A DNA stretch of 64,000 nucleotides from the NCBI RefSeq assembly GCF_001667265.1, contig NZ_LZHW01000073.1, positions 62,001 to 126,000 of the forward strand. Direction: 5' to 3'. The position numbers and the translations under genes are program-made. Shown one piece after another: positions 1 through 8,454 of the stretch. The DNA comes from Mycobacterium sp. ACS4331 (GTDB lineage Bacteria; Actinomycetota; Actinomycetes; Mycobacteriales; Mycobacteriaceae). The stretch's first letter is position 1, and every line of letters starts with the position of its first letter. The notes beneath the pieces were generated by a model. It was not told the DNA's origin. It did not search any database and worked only from the letters and a program-made list of their open reading frames with translations.

Positions 1-783
1 CTGGACGGCTCGCCCGCCGGCGGCGGCAGCGCCGCACAGGGTGTCGTGGACGAGATCGTCGCCGCCGGTGGCGAAGCCGTGGCCAACGGTTCCAACGTCG
101 CCGACTGGGGTCAGGCCGAGGCGCTGATCCAGACCGCGGTCGACACCTTCGGTGGGCTCGACGTGCTGGTCAACAACGCCGGCATCGTCCGGGACCGGAT
201 GTTCGCCAACACCTCCGAGGAGGAGTTCGACGCGGTCACCGCGGTGCACCTCAAGGGGCACTTCGCCACGATGAAGCATGCCGCGTCGTATTGGCGCGCG
301 CAGTCCAAGGCCGGCAACGCGGTGGACGCCCGCATCATCAACACCAGTTCGGGTGCGGGCCTGCAGGGCAGTGTGGGACAGGCGAACTACAGCGCGGCCA
401 AGGCCGGCATCGCGGCACTGACGCTCGTGGCCGCGGCCGAGATGGGACGCTACGGCGTCAGCGTCAACGCCATCGCGCCCTCGGCGCGCACCCGGATGAC
501 CGAGACGGTCTTCGCCGACATGATGGCGACGCAGGGCCAGGATTTCGATGCGATGGCGCCGGAGAATGTCTCGCCGCTCGTGGTGTGGCTCGGCAGTGTC
601 GAATCCCGCGATGTCACCGGCCAGGTGTTCGAAGTCGAGGGTGGCAAGATCCGGGTGGCCGAAGGCTGGGCGCACGGGCCGCAGATCGACAAGGGTGCCC
701 GCTGGGACCCCGCCGAACTGGGGCCGGTGGTCAACGACCTGCTTGCCAAGGCTCGGCCGGCGGTGCCGGTGTACGGGGCCTGA
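1..783 (+). CDS. Short-chain dehydrogenase/reductase, 5' end outside window
   Basis: The reading frame is open from the first base, so the N-terminal Rossmann motif lies upstream and about 260 residues are visible. The NNAG motif (about 165-180), the SSG catalytic strand and the YSAAK catalytic Tyr-Lys pair (about 390-405) identify an SDR oxidoreductase using NAD(P)(H). The sequence type recalls the 17-beta-HSD4-like SDRs of mycobacterial steroid loci (Rv3502c and Rv3548c in M. tuberculosis). Because ddn and fadA5 homologues lie further right, the Rv3548c/Rv3549c pair is the more likely syntenic match. The substrate is probably a steroid or acyl-CoA hydroxyl group, which is inference. A strong hairpin follows the stop. 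Confidence 0.85.
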   Translation: MDGSPAGGGSAAQGVVDEIVAAGGEAVANGSNVADWGQAEALIQTAVDTFGGLDVLVNNAGIVRDRMFANTSEEEFDAVTAVHLKGHFATMKHAASYWRAQSKAGNAVDARIINTSSGAGLQGSVGQANYSAAKAGIAALTLVAAAEMGRYGVSVNAIAPSARTRMTETVFADMMATQGQDFDAMAPENVSPLVVWLGSVESRDVTGQVFEVEGGKIRVAEGWAHGPQIDKGARWDPAELGPVVNDLLAKARPAVPVYGA

Positions 784-804
784 CTTTCGCCCGGCTTGAA
801 ACAA

Positions 805-832
805 CGGCCCGCCTGAGTGTTCAGGCGGGCCG
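805..832 (+). terminator. Intrinsic-type terminator hairpin
   Basis: A perfect 12-bp stem (CGGCCCGCCTGA paired with TCAGGCGGGCCG) closes a GTGT loop 22 bases after the stop of the first SDR. There is only a weak T-rich tail, as is usual in mycobacteria. It separates the first SDR from the next one. The rest of the 784-1053 gap shows nothing else I can support. Confidence 0.8.
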
Positions 833-1053
833 TCGTGCTTTCAGCGGCCGCGGTGTGGACATGGCCCCGAGTGCCGCCCACCAAGCGGCGTGCTGTGGCC
901 GTCGTGGCGGGGTTGTTCCTCTTGACAGGGGTGGGGATCGCCGGTTGGATCATGCGGTATCGAGTTGGTCATCTGTCCATGTCGTGTGACCTACTTGCGT
1001 GGGAGGTGTAACCCCGCCCGCGACCACATCACCAGCAGAAACGGAGTATCAAC

Positions 1054-1824
1054 GTGTTTGAAGACCTCGCCGGTAAGACCGCCGTGATTTCCGGCGGCGC
1101 CCGCGGACAGGGCGCGTCCCATGCGCGAGCCCTCGCCGCGCTCGGGGTGAACGTCATGATCACCGACATCCGTGACGAGCTCGGCGCCGCTGTGGCCGAG
1201 GAGATCGTCAGCGCCGGCCATCAGGCGACGTATCGCCACCTCGACGTGCGTTCGACCGCGGACTGGGCCGCTGCGATCGAAGCAGCCGAGAAGCAGTTCG
1301 GCGCCGTGAACATCTCGATCAACAATGCAGGTGTGGTGCAGTGCGCCCCTGTCGATCTGTGCACCGACGAGGACTGGGACGAGGTCATCGGGGTCAACCT
1401 GGCCGGCGTCTTCCGCGGCATGCGGGCGGTCATCCCGGCGATGCGCCGCGCCGGCGGTGGTGCGATCGTCAACATCTCCTCGGTGTTCGGCGTCAAGGGC
1501 ACCTGGGGTTACGCCGGATACGTCGCGAGCAAGGCCGGCGTCGCCGGAATCACGAAGTCTGCGGCGCTGACCTACGCGGCCGACAACATCCGGGTCAACG
1601 CGATTGCCCCCTCCTCCGTCGACACGCCGATGCTCGACGAAGAGAAGGTGATCATGGCGGAGAACCCGTACTTCGACTTCGACGAATGGATGGCGAGCCA
1701 GCCGATCCCGCGGATCGCGCAGCCGCAGGAGGTCACCGATCTCCTGCTCTACCTGGTCTCCGAGCGCTCCCGTTACTGCACCGGTGGCATCTACCCGATT
1801 GACGGTGGAATTCTCGCGGGCTGA
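1054..1824 (+). CDS. SDR family oxidoreductase
   Basis: A 256-residue classical SDR. It has the glycine-rich nucleotide-binding motif SGGARGQG (residues 13-20), NNAG (90-93), the catalytic Ser in NISS (about 142) and YVASK (Tyr156, Lys160). Length and motifs fit the FabG/glucose-dehydrogenase-like class, and the product is probably a cytoplasmic NAD(P)-dependent alcohol or hydroxyacyl dehydrogenase. The GTG start at 1054 is chosen because GGAG lies 8 bases upstream and the glycine motif then falls at the usual place. It stands alone between two hairpins, so it is probably transcribed separately. It may correspond to one of the Rv3548c/Rv3549c pair, but I cannot tell which. Substrate unknown. 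Confidence 0.88.
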   Translation: MFEDLAGKTAVISGGARGQGASHARALAALGVNVMITDIRDELGAAVAEEIVSAGHQATYRHLDVRSTADWAAAIEAAEKQFGAVNISINNAGVVQCAPVDLCTDEDWDEVIGVNLAGVFRGMRAVIPAMRRAGGGAIVNISSVFGVKGTWGYAGYVASKAGVAGITKSAALTYAADNIRVNAIAPSSVDTPMLDEEKVIMAENPYFDFDEWMASQPIPRIAQPQEVTDLLLYLVSERSRYCTGGIYPIDGGILAG

Positions 1825-1854
1825 GGTTCCCGGAGACACCGCGCAAATGGCAAT

Positions 1855-1880
1855 CGGCCCCCTCGTGATCGAGGGGGCCG
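1855..1880. terminator. Bidirectional terminator hairpin between convergent genes
   Basis: A perfect 11-bp stem (CGGCCCCCTCG with CGAGGGGGCCG) closes a TGAT loop. It lies 30 bases after the SDR stop and 24 bases beyond the end of the convergent phosphatase gene, so it can serve both strands. Confidence 0.8.
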
Positions 1881-1904
1881 ACGCGCTTCATGGTGGCTTG
1901 TTGG

Positions 1905-3221
1905 TCAGGCGGCATCCCTGGCCGCGGTGTCGCCGCTGCCGGAGTCGACCGCCCTGTCGAGGTTCCCGCTGATTCGGTCGCGTGCGTCCGTGACTGACTG
2001 CGTGACGTTGTCGCGGATCTCAGTGACGGTGGCGCGGATCCGGTCGCGCCGAGCCGTGCGCTTGGCGTCGGCCTCGGCCCTGCGCTCGGCGCGCTTGGCC
2101 GCGAACTCCGACCGCTCGGCATCCAACTGCTTGACGGCAGTGGCTCTGGCCGGCCCGGTCGTGGTCAGCGGTTCGCCTTCGGGCGCAGCCGTTTTGGCGG
2201 TCAGCGTGGTCACCGACGACTGTGGGAAGTGTCTGCGGATCTCCTCGACGGTGTCGGTGATCGAATCCTTGACGAACTTCACCGTCGCTTCGCCGACGTC
2301 GCGGATGCCCTGGGCGGCGGTCTCGGCGATGGCCCGACCGTCGAGGTCGAACACGGGCTGGCGCATGTTGTAGAGCGCGGTCTGCGGGGCGACGATCAGA
2401 TCGCGCACGTTGACCAGCATCTTGGTCAGATAGTCGGCCTCACCGACCTCTTGGCCGGCCCAGCTCTTCAGAGTCCAGCCACCGTCGCCGTTCTCCTCGA
2501 CCACCACGATGTCGGTGTTCTTCAGCGAGTGCGTGAAGAACAGTCCCAGGTTGGGGTTGTCGACGTTCATCAGGGTCCAGGCCATGATCGTCAAACCGTG
2601 CGAGAAGGCCCCGACGTTGATCTGGCCGTCGTTGTTGGTGTCGCCGTCGTTGCGCATCTGCTCGAGCGCGGCATCGACACGGGCATCGAACTCGTTGCCG
2701 TCCTCGGCCCCCGGGATGCGCAGGAATCGCAGGCCCAGCGCCCAACCCAGTGGCATGAGCCCATAGAAGACGCGGCCGATGCCGCTCACCTGCGAGGTGT
2801 TCTCGAAGACTCCGGCATAGATCTCCTGGATGCCCGCCGGTGATCGGGGATCCAGCGGATCGAACGTGCCGATGACGATCGGGGTCTTCTCCAGCTCGTC
2901 GGCCAGCGGCGCAGCGGTCTGTTGAGTGCGGATCATGGTGGACGTGTAGAGATTGTCGAAGGCAGACGGATCGATGCCCTCACCCTGGAGCTTGGCCGAC
3001 ACGTTCTGGGCCTGAGTCTGGCCGGTGGGCGTCAACCCCGGCCCGGGAACCGTGGTGTTGATGTAGTCCGAGACGTTGCCCTCCGATTCGCCGTGCCTGA
3101 TGAAGGTGACGGTCATGGCGCCGGCCGGTATCGCGGCCAGGACCACCATGACCAGGGCTGTCAGCGCGGCGAGCAGGGTTGTCCGGGCTGTGCGGCGGCC
3201 CGCGGTCGGTTGGTGGTGCAT
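1905..3221 (-). CDS. Secreted histidine phosphatase family protein
   Basis: A 438-residue protein starting at ATG 3221, preceded by GGAGAT. The first 35 residues form a Sec signal peptide (basic start, hydrophobic run, AGA before the mature MTVTF). The RHGE motif at 42-45 carries the phosphohistidine nucleophile of the phosphoglycerate-mutase/acid-phosphatase superfamily, and a later FSHG motif supplies the second His. The last 90 or so residues are rich in Lys, Arg, Asp and Glu and look like a charged helical tail not needed for catalysis. It is probably an exported phosphatase of unknown substrate. The frame stays open upstream to 3644, but that extension would bury the signal peptide. Confidence 0.85.
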   Translation of the reverse strand: MHHQPTAGRRTARTTLLAALTALVMVVLAAIPAGAMTVTFIRHGESEGNVSDYINTTVPGPGLTPTGQTQAQNVSAKLQGEGIDPSAFDNLYTSTMIRTQQTAAPLADELEKTPIVIGTFDPLDPRSPAGIQEIYAGVFENTSQVSGIGRVFYGLMPLGWALGLRFLRIPGAEDGNEFDARVDAALEQMRNDGDTNNDGQINVGAFSHGLTIMAWTLMNVDNPNLGLFFTHSLKNTDIVVVEENGDGGWTLKSWAGQEVGEADYLTKMLVNVRDLIVAPQTALYNMRQPVFDLDGRAIAETAAQGIRDVGEATVKFVKDSITDTVEEIRRHFPQSSVTTLTAKTAAPEGEPLTTTGPARATAVKQLDAERSEFAAKRAERRAEADAKRTARRDRIRATVTEIRDNVTQSVTDARDRISGNLDRAVDSGSGDTAARDAA

Positions 3222-3447
3222 CACATCTCCATCTCTGTGTCCCCCCCGGGATATGCACCAGTTCACACTGGCCCCCGCGGTGTGCGCTGGATCACTGTAC
3301 AAGATGAAGAAACTGTCCTCAGCCACGGACTCGGCCACCTCCATGCGCGCCACGCTGTGGTGTCCCGGCAGGACGGCCTCGCCGTGATTCACCACGTGAG
3401 ACTGGGAGTGCGAACCGGCCGGGACCGCAGGTGCGTGCTCGGCAATG

Positions 3448-4620
3448 TCACCGGTCGGCGGCGGCCACCGCGCCGGTCTGGCAGAGGTTCTCGACATCGG
3501 ATTCGGAGAAGCCGAGCTCGCGGAGAACCTCCGCGGTGTGCTCGCCGATAGTCGGGGCCAGCCGCAGCGTCGCCACCCGCTCGCCGTTGAACGGCACCGC
3601 CGGGTTCGCCTGCTGTATCCGCCCCAGCACGGGGTGATCCGCACCGCCGACGTGACCGCCGGCCCGGATCTGCGGGTGCTCGGCCAACTTGTCCAGCGAC
3701 ACGACGGGGGCGGCCGGAATGCCCCAGGACAGCAGCTGCTCGACGGCGTCGGCCGTCGTCATCGTCGAGAACCGTTGTGCGGCCGCTTTCAGGATCGGTC
3801 CCCCCGCCCGGCCCGCGCCGGTGTCGGGAAGGTCTGCGGCGCCCTCGATTCCGAGTTCCGTGGCAAGACGCTTGAGACGCGCGGCGGTCACCAGGACGTA
3901 GGCCAGATGGCCGTCGCTGGTCCTGGTCAACCGGAATGTGCGGGCCACCGGCGGTTCCGGGTTCTTCGGCACGGCCATGGTGTGGTCCATCATCCCGTCC
4001 GGCCAGAGGAAGGCCGTTGCGGCGCCCAGCATCTGGACCTCCAGCTCCGTGCCCCGGCCTGTCGACGTGCGCTGCAGCAGCGCGGCGGTGATGGCCTGTG
4101 CCGCGTACAGGCCGGTGAGCTTGTCCACGATTCCGTTCCGGATCAGGTCGGGTTCTCCGTCGTGGTGCTGAACGGCGGCGAATCCCGAAAGAGCCTGCAC
4201 CACATGGTCATATGCGGGCAGCCCGCCGTAGGGTCCAGTAGCGCCGAAACCGTTGATCGCCACGTAGATCAGACGCGGACGGTCACGCCGGACGGTCTGT
4301 GCATCCAGCCCGAGCTTGGCCTCGACACCAGGCCGGAAGTTGTGCACCACCACATCGGCCCAATCAAGCAGCGCCGTGACCACGGGCGCGCAGTCGTCGT
4401 CGGTGAGGTCAAGGGCGATCGATCGTTTCGATCGGTTGAGGTTGGCGAAGTACGCCGACACCCCGTGCTCGCGCATGCCGATGGCGCGGATGATGTCACC
4501 GGTCACCGGCTCGACCTTGACCACGTCGGCACCCTGATCCCCGAGGATCATCGTCCCGAACGGGCCCGACATGTTGGCGGTGAAGTCGACGATGCGCACA
4601 CCGGACAGCGGACCGGTCAC
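3448..4620 (-). CDS. CaiB/BaiF-type CoA transferase
   Basis: A class III CoA transferase of 390 residues that moves CoA between carboxylic acids. It shows the family N-terminus (GVRIVDF), the GDQGADVVKVEP segment, the NRSKRSIALDL block and the catalytic Asp at about residue 166 in GIVDKLTGLY. I start it at GTG 4620, which overlaps the stop of the upstream thiolase gene as GTGA. An ATG at 4668 would add 16 residues inside the thiolase gene and is less likely. It is the last gene of the esterase-thiolase-CoA transferase operon, which suggests CoA activation of the acid released by the esterase. Confidence 0.88.
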   Translation of the reverse strand: MTGPLSGVRIVDFTANMSGPFGTMILGDQGADVVKVEPVTGDIIRAIGMREHGVSAYFANLNRSKRSIALDLTDDDCAPVVTALLDWADVVVHNFRPGVEAKLGLDAQTVRRDRPRLIYVAINGFGATGPYGGLPAYDHVVQALSGFAAVQHHDGEPDLIRNGIVDKLTGLYAAQAITAALLQRTSTGRGTELEVQMLGAATAFLWPDGMMDHTMAVPKNPEPPVARTFRLTRTSDGHLAYVLVTAARLKRLATELGIEGAADLPDTGAGRAGGPILKAAAQRFSTMTTADAVEQLLSWGIPAAPVVSLDKLAEHPQIRAGGHVGGADHPVLGRIQQANPAVPFNGERVATLRLAPTIGEHTAEVLRELGFSESDVENLCQTGAVAAADR

Positions 4621-5804
4621 TGCTCGCGCTCCAGCAGCGTCCCGGTGCCCAGTCCACCCCCGCAGCACATCGTGATCAGAGCTCGCCCGCTGCCGCGCCT
4701 CTCGAGCTCATGAACAGCCTTGGTGGCGAGCACGCAGCCGGTGCTGCCCAGCGCGTGCCCCATGGCGATCGCCCCGCCGTTGGGATTGACCCGGTCCCGG
4801 TCCGGTTTGATCTCCCGCTCCCAGGCCAAGACCACGGAGGCGAACGCCTCGTTGATCTCGACGACATCGATGTCCTCGATGGACAGATCGTTGCGTTCCA
4901 GCAGGGTGCGAGTGGCGGTGATGGGTTCGGCGAGCATCAACGTCGGATCACCGCCGACCAGGCAGGAGTCCAGCACCCGGGCACGCGGGGCCAACCCCAG
5001 TTCCTCGGCGCGGGCGCGCGTGGTCATCAGCACCGCCGAGCCGGCATCGGCGATCTGTGAGCTGGTGCCCGCGGTGTGCACACCGTTCTCGTCGAGCAGC
5101 TTCAGCCCGGCGAGGCCCTCGAGGGTGGATTCACGCAGGCACTCGTCGCGTTCGGTATGGATGACGTCGCCGGTGGGGCGGTCGTTCTCATCGAGCACCG
5201 GCGCGTCGACGGGAACGATCTGGCTGTCGAACCGCCCTTCCGCCCAGGCCTGCGCGGCGCGTTGCTGGGACTGCAGGCCGAGCTGGTCGGCATCATCGCG
5301 GGTGATCCGCCACTTCTTCGCGATCCGTTCCGCGGCCTGGAACTGCGTCGTGTACTCGTACCGGGGGAAGTAGGAGCGCGGAATCGCCTTGCCGACGCCC
5401 TTGGACAGGGTGGCGCCCAGCGGGACCCGGCTCATCACCTCCACACCGCAGGCGATCACCACACCGGCCAGACCGCCCGCCAGCAGGCCGTGCGCCAAAG
5501 TCATCGCCTGCTGGGAGGATCCACACTGGCTGTCGATCGTCGTGGCGGGCACACTCATGGGCAGTCCGGCGGTCAGCCAGGCCGTACGCGTGACGTTGAA
5601 CCCCTGCTGCCCGACCTGGCCGATGCACCCGCCGATCACCTGGTCGACGTCGGAGGCATCGATGCCGGAGCGTTCGACGATCCCGTTGAGCACAGCGCCG
5701 AGCAGGTCCGCCGAATGAAAGGTGGACAGACTGCCGTTGCGCCGGCCGATCGGTGATCGCAGCGCTTCGACGATCACGACGTCCTGACCACTCCTGGGTG
5801 TCAC
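4617..5804 (-). CDS. Acetyl-CoA acetyltransferase-type thiolase
   Basis: A 395-residue degradative thiolase that cleaves a 3-ketoacyl-CoA with CoA. The nucleophilic Cys is about residue 94 (DSQCGSSQQ). The basic His lies in the GGAIAMGHALGSTG block and the second active-site Cys in CCGGGLGTG near the C-terminus. It is about the usual thiolase length and is a paralogue of the fadA5 product at 20963-22114, sharing the VLDEN and [10 protein letters not shown] blocks. It starts at GTG 5804, which overlaps the esterase stop as GTGA, so translational coupling is likely. The substrate is probably the CoA ester made by the neighbouring CoA transferase (inference). Confidence 0.92.
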   Translation of the reverse strand: MTPRSGQDVVIVEALRSPIGRRNGSLSTFHSADLLGAVLNGIVERSGIDASDVDQVIGGCIGQVGQQGFNVTRTAWLTAGLPMSVPATTIDSQCGSSQQAMTLAHGLLAGGLAGVVIACGVEVMSRVPLGATLSKGVGKAIPRSYFPRYEYTTQFQAAERIAKKWRITRDDADQLGLQSQQRAAQAWAEGRFDSQIVPVDAPVLDENDRPTGDVIHTERDECLRESTLEGLAGLKLLDENGVHTAGTSSQIADAGSAVLMTTRARAEELGLAPRARVLDSCLVGGDPTLMLAEPITATRTLLERNDLSIEDIDVVEINEAFASVVLAWEREIKPDRDRVNPNGGAIAMGHALGSTGCVLATKAVHELERRGSGRALITMCCGGGLGTGTLLEREQ

Positions 5805-6718
5805 CTGGTCTCCTTGTCGTCGATGCGGGGGTGCGTGTCGATGAGTTCGGCGATCTGCCTGCCGAACAGGGTCACTGCGTCGTCGGCGTCGGCGAGGAAT
5901 CCCGTTTGAAGATGAAAGTCATGCCACCGGTTGGGATATCGGTGATGGAGCAGGCGCCCGCGTGCCGCGGTCATGCAGCGCTCGAGCTCGTCCGCATCCT
6001 GGGCGAGGGGGTCGTCGCCCGCAGAGTGCATGACGATCGGCGGCAGCGATGAGAGGTCACCGTGGATGGGGGAGATGCCGGGGTCGTGCGCATCGTGGCC
6101 GCCCGCGTAGAAGGCGCACCACTGTGTCATCAGCGCGGGGATGATCAGTGGATCGTTTCCTGCCACCCTCCTGGCGGCCTGGTCGACGGCCAGGTCCAGC
6201 CACGGGCAGATCAGCCCGAGTGCGACGGGGGTCGGCAGCGATGAGTCTCGAATCCGTTGAGCCAGTGCGAGTGTCAGCCCGCCCCCGGCCGAGTCGCCCG
6301 CCACGGCGACCGTGCCCACCTGCCCGCTCAGGGCGTGATACGCCTGCAACGCGTCCTCCAGTGCGGCGGGGAACGGGTGTTCGGGGGCCAGTCGGTAGTC
6401 GACGGCGACGATCTCGACGCCGGCGGCCGCCGCCAGCGCTCCGGTCAGGCCCGCGTAGCCGCGTGCGCTGCCCGAGGCGTATCCGCCGCCGTGCAGGAAG
6501 AGGATCGCGGTGTCGCGGCGTGCGTCGACCGGTATGGCCTTCACCACCGGGATGCCGGCCAGATCCGCGGTCTCGATCGCCACTCCCGGGGGCACCTTCG
6601 ACGCACCGGCGATCGCCTCGACCACGCGTCGTTTGGTGGCCATCGACAGCAGATCGGTGGTGAACAACGGGCGCACCGCGCGCAGCCCGATCCGCAGCAG
6701 ACTCGGTGGAAGCCGCAC
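5801..6718 (-). CDS. HSL-family alpha/beta hydrolase (LipN-like esterase or lactonase)
   Basis: A 305-residue hydrolase of the hormone-sensitive-lipase family. The oxyanion motif HGGG is at 76-79 and the nucleophile Ser143 lies in GDSAGG; an Asp (near DPLAQDADE) and a His (WHDFHLQTG) complete the triad. There is no signal peptide, so it is probably cytoplasmic. It starts at GTG 6718, with AGGAG 7 bases upstream. It leads the operon with the thiolase and CoA transferase and is divergent from a Baeyer-Villiger monooxygenase. That pairing is typical of ketone degradation, where the monooxygenase makes an ester or lactone and the esterase opens it. Confidence 0.9.
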   Translation of the reverse strand: MRLPPSLLRIGLRAVRPLFTTDLLSMATKRRVVEAIAGASKVPPGVAIETADLAGIPVVKAIPVDARRDTAILFLHGGGYASGSARGYAGLTGALAAAAGVEIVAVDYRLAPEHPFPAALEDALQAYHALSGQVGTVAVAGDSAGGGLTLALAQRIRDSSLPTPVALGLICPWLDLAVDQAARRVAGNDPLIIPALMTQWCAFYAGGHDAHDPGISPIHGDLSSLPPIVMHSAGDDPLAQDADELERCMTAARGRLLHHRYPNRWHDFHLQTGFLADADDAVTLFGRQIAELIDTHPRIDDKETR

Positions 6719-6731
6719 TGAACTCTCCTGA

Positions 6732-6745
6732 AGTAAGCACTTGCT
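6732..6745. promoter_or_regulatory. Candidate TetR-type operator, copy 1
   Basis: AGTAAGCACTTGCT, a near-palindrome fitting AGYAAGNNCTTRCT, lies in the 98-bp gap between the divergent esterase and monooxygenase genes. It differs from the published KstR2 consensus AnCAAGnnCTTGnT at only one fixed position. It also resembles sites before the mce operon and before the local tetR gene. The binding protein is uncertain. Confidence 0.6.
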
Positions 6746-6751
6746 CTGTTA

Positions 6752-6765
6752 AGTAAGTGCTTGCT
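6752..6765. promoter_or_regulatory. Candidate TetR-type operator, copy 2
   Basis: AGTAAGTGCTTGCT repeats copy 1 exactly 20 bases later, two helical turns, so both would face the same side of the DNA. Such tandem spacing is typical of cooperative TetR-family binding. It sits 51 bases before the monooxygenase start. Confidence 0.6.
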
Positions 6766-6816
6766 AGCGTATGTTATCCAGATCACAACTGGCAATGGGT
6801 ATGACAGGGGTCACCA

Positions 6817-8292
6817 ATGGCGGAGGTGGACGGCCAGCGGGTCGAGGTGCTGATCCTCGGCGGCGGACTGTGCGGGATCGCGGCCGCAATAGAACTGGGA
6901 CGGGCCGGCATCCACGATGTCGTGATCGCCGAACGGTCCGATGCCGTCGGCGGTACATGGCATCACAACACGTACCCGGGCTGCGCTGTCGACATCCCCT
7001 CGCACGTGTACTGCTTCTCGTACGCGCTCAAGCCGGACTGGTCGCGCGTGTACGGCCTGCGGCATGAGCTCGAGAGCTATATCGGGGACGTGGTCGACGA
7101 CTTCGGAGTGCGCGACAAGGTGCGACTTCAGACCGAGGTGCTCGACGCCCGGTGGGACGCCGAGGACCGGCGCTGGCACATCGAGACCAATCGCGGCGTG
7201 TACCGAGCGCGGTTCTTCGTGATCGCCGCGGGCCCACTGCACGAGCCTGTGATCCCCGACCTGCCCGGCCGGGACTCCTTCCAGGGCCTGGCATTCCACT
7301 CCTCGTGTTGGCCGTCGGACGTCGACCTGACCGGGCGGACGGTGGTGGCGATCGGCACCGGCGCGTCGGCCATCCAGTTCGTTCCGGCGGTGCAACCCCA
7401 GGTCGCCAAACTCACGCTGCTGCAGCGGACCCCGGCCTGGGTGATGCCCAAGCCGGATTGGTCGATCTCCGAAAGGTCGAAGCGATGGCTGGCGCGCCTG
7501 CCGGTGCTCATGCGCGTCATCCGATTCTTCACCTGGTTGTTCATGGACGTCTTCCTCGCCGCCGCGATCCGGTCGCCGCGCTTCGCCGGGGTGATGGGGC
7601 TCTTCGGCAGGATTCACATCCGCCGGTGGATCAAGGACGCCGCGACGCGCAAGGCGCTGACGCCCAGTTATCTGCCGTCATGTAAGCGGATCGGGTTCTC
7701 CAACGACTACTATCGGGCACTCGCCCAACCCAACATCGAGTTGGTGACCTCGCCGGCGGTCGCGCTCCGTGAGCACTCGGTCGTCACTGCCGATGGGCGC
7801 GAGATCGAGGCCGACACCGTCATATTCGGCACGGGTTTCCACACCCTGCAACACCATCCGGTCGCCGAGCGTATTCGGGGCCGCACCGGCGAGACGCTCG
7901 CGCAGGTGTGGAAGGGCAACCCGACCGCGCACATGGGCACCACCATCAACGGATTTCCGAACGCGTTCATGATGTTCGGGCCCAATGTCGGCACCCTCTC
8001 GGGGTTCACCATGGCCGAGGCGCAGTCCAGGTATCTCGTCGGCGCCATCATGGAGACCAAGCGGGTCGGAGCCGACGCACTGGAGGTCACCGCGCGGGCG
8101 CAGGACGAGTTCGTCGCCGCGGCGGACAGGATGCTGGACAAGTCCACGCTGGCGCTCGGCGGATGCGACAGTTACTACCTCGCCGACGGCAACCGGCGGG
8201 TGTCGCTGGCGTGGCCCGGCACGATGTACTCGCTGACCCGCCGTCTTCGCAGGTTCGACCCGCCGTCCTACGAGGTCGTGGCGCGCCGCTGA
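6817..8292 (+). CDS. Type I Baeyer-Villiger flavin monooxygenase
   Basis: A 491-residue flavoprotein. The FAD site GGGLCG is at 15-20 and the NADPH Rossmann motif GTGASA at about 180-185. Between them, FQGLAFHSSCWP (155-166) fits the Baeyer-Villiger fingerprint FxGxxxHxxxW. A hydrophobic stretch around 225-245 is common in actinobacterial members and may give membrane contact. It inserts oxygen next to a ketone to give an ester or lactone; a steroid or terpenoid ketone is plausible from context but not shown. It begins at ATG 6817, divergent from the esterase operon across two operator-like repeats. Confidence 0.92.
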   Translation: MAEVDGQRVEVLILGGGLCGIAAAIELGRAGIHDVVIAERSDAVGGTWHHNTYPGCAVDIPSHVYCFSYALKPDWSRVYGLRHELESYIGDVVDDFGVRDKVRLQTEVLDARWDAEDRRWHIETNRGVYRARFFVIAAGPLHEPVIPDLPGRDSFQGLAFHSSCWPSDVDLTGRTVVAIGTGASAIQFVPAVQPQVAKLTLLQRTPAWVMPKPDWSISERSKRWLARLPVLMRVIRFFTWLFMDVFLAAAIRSPRFAGVMGLFGRIHIRRWIKDAATRKALTPSYLPSCKRIGFSNDYYRALAQPNIELVTSPAVALREHSVVTADGREIEADTVIFGTGFHTLQHHPVAERIRGRTGETLAQVWKGNPTAHMGTTINGFPNAFMMFGPNVGTLSGFTMAEAQSRYLVGAIMETKRVGADALEVTARAQDEFVAAADRMLDKSTLALGGCDSYYLADGNRRVSLAWPGTMYSLTRRLRRFDPPSYEVVARR

Positions 8293-8339
8293 CTCCCGCG
8301 GCAATCGCCGAGAATCCGCCGCTCGGAGGGATGGTCGAA

Positions 8340-8353
8340 AGTAAGTGGTTACT
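8340..8353. promoter_or_regulatory. Candidate operator before the mce operon
   Basis: AGTAAGTGGTTACT is an inverted repeat (AGTAA, spacer GTGG, TTACT), 102 bases before the chosen yrbEA start. Its core GTAAGTGNNTACT also occurs before the local tetR gene at 20021-20033, and with TGCT at the end it occurs before the monooxygenase. This suggests the TetR at 19350-20006 controls the mce operon. Confidence 0.55.
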
Positions 8354-8454
8354 GTAGGGTGCTGTTGCATGCGTCACAGCTGGGGTCGAATGTGTCGACC
8401 ATCTCAACTGTGCGGGGGGCTTCACCGCGAGCCGCGAATCGGTGGCGGGCTTGC

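Noticed and set aside
817..1011. Possible 64-residue membrane protein on the + strand between the two SDR genes
   Set aside because: It begins inside the terminator hairpin, has no ribosome site and an odd amino-acid mix; the hydrophobic part is probably chance in GC-rich DNA.
3445..4713. Long + strand open frame opposite the CoA transferase
   Set aside because: Antisense shadow of a clear enzyme gene; low-complexity Arg/His/Asp-rich product with no domain.
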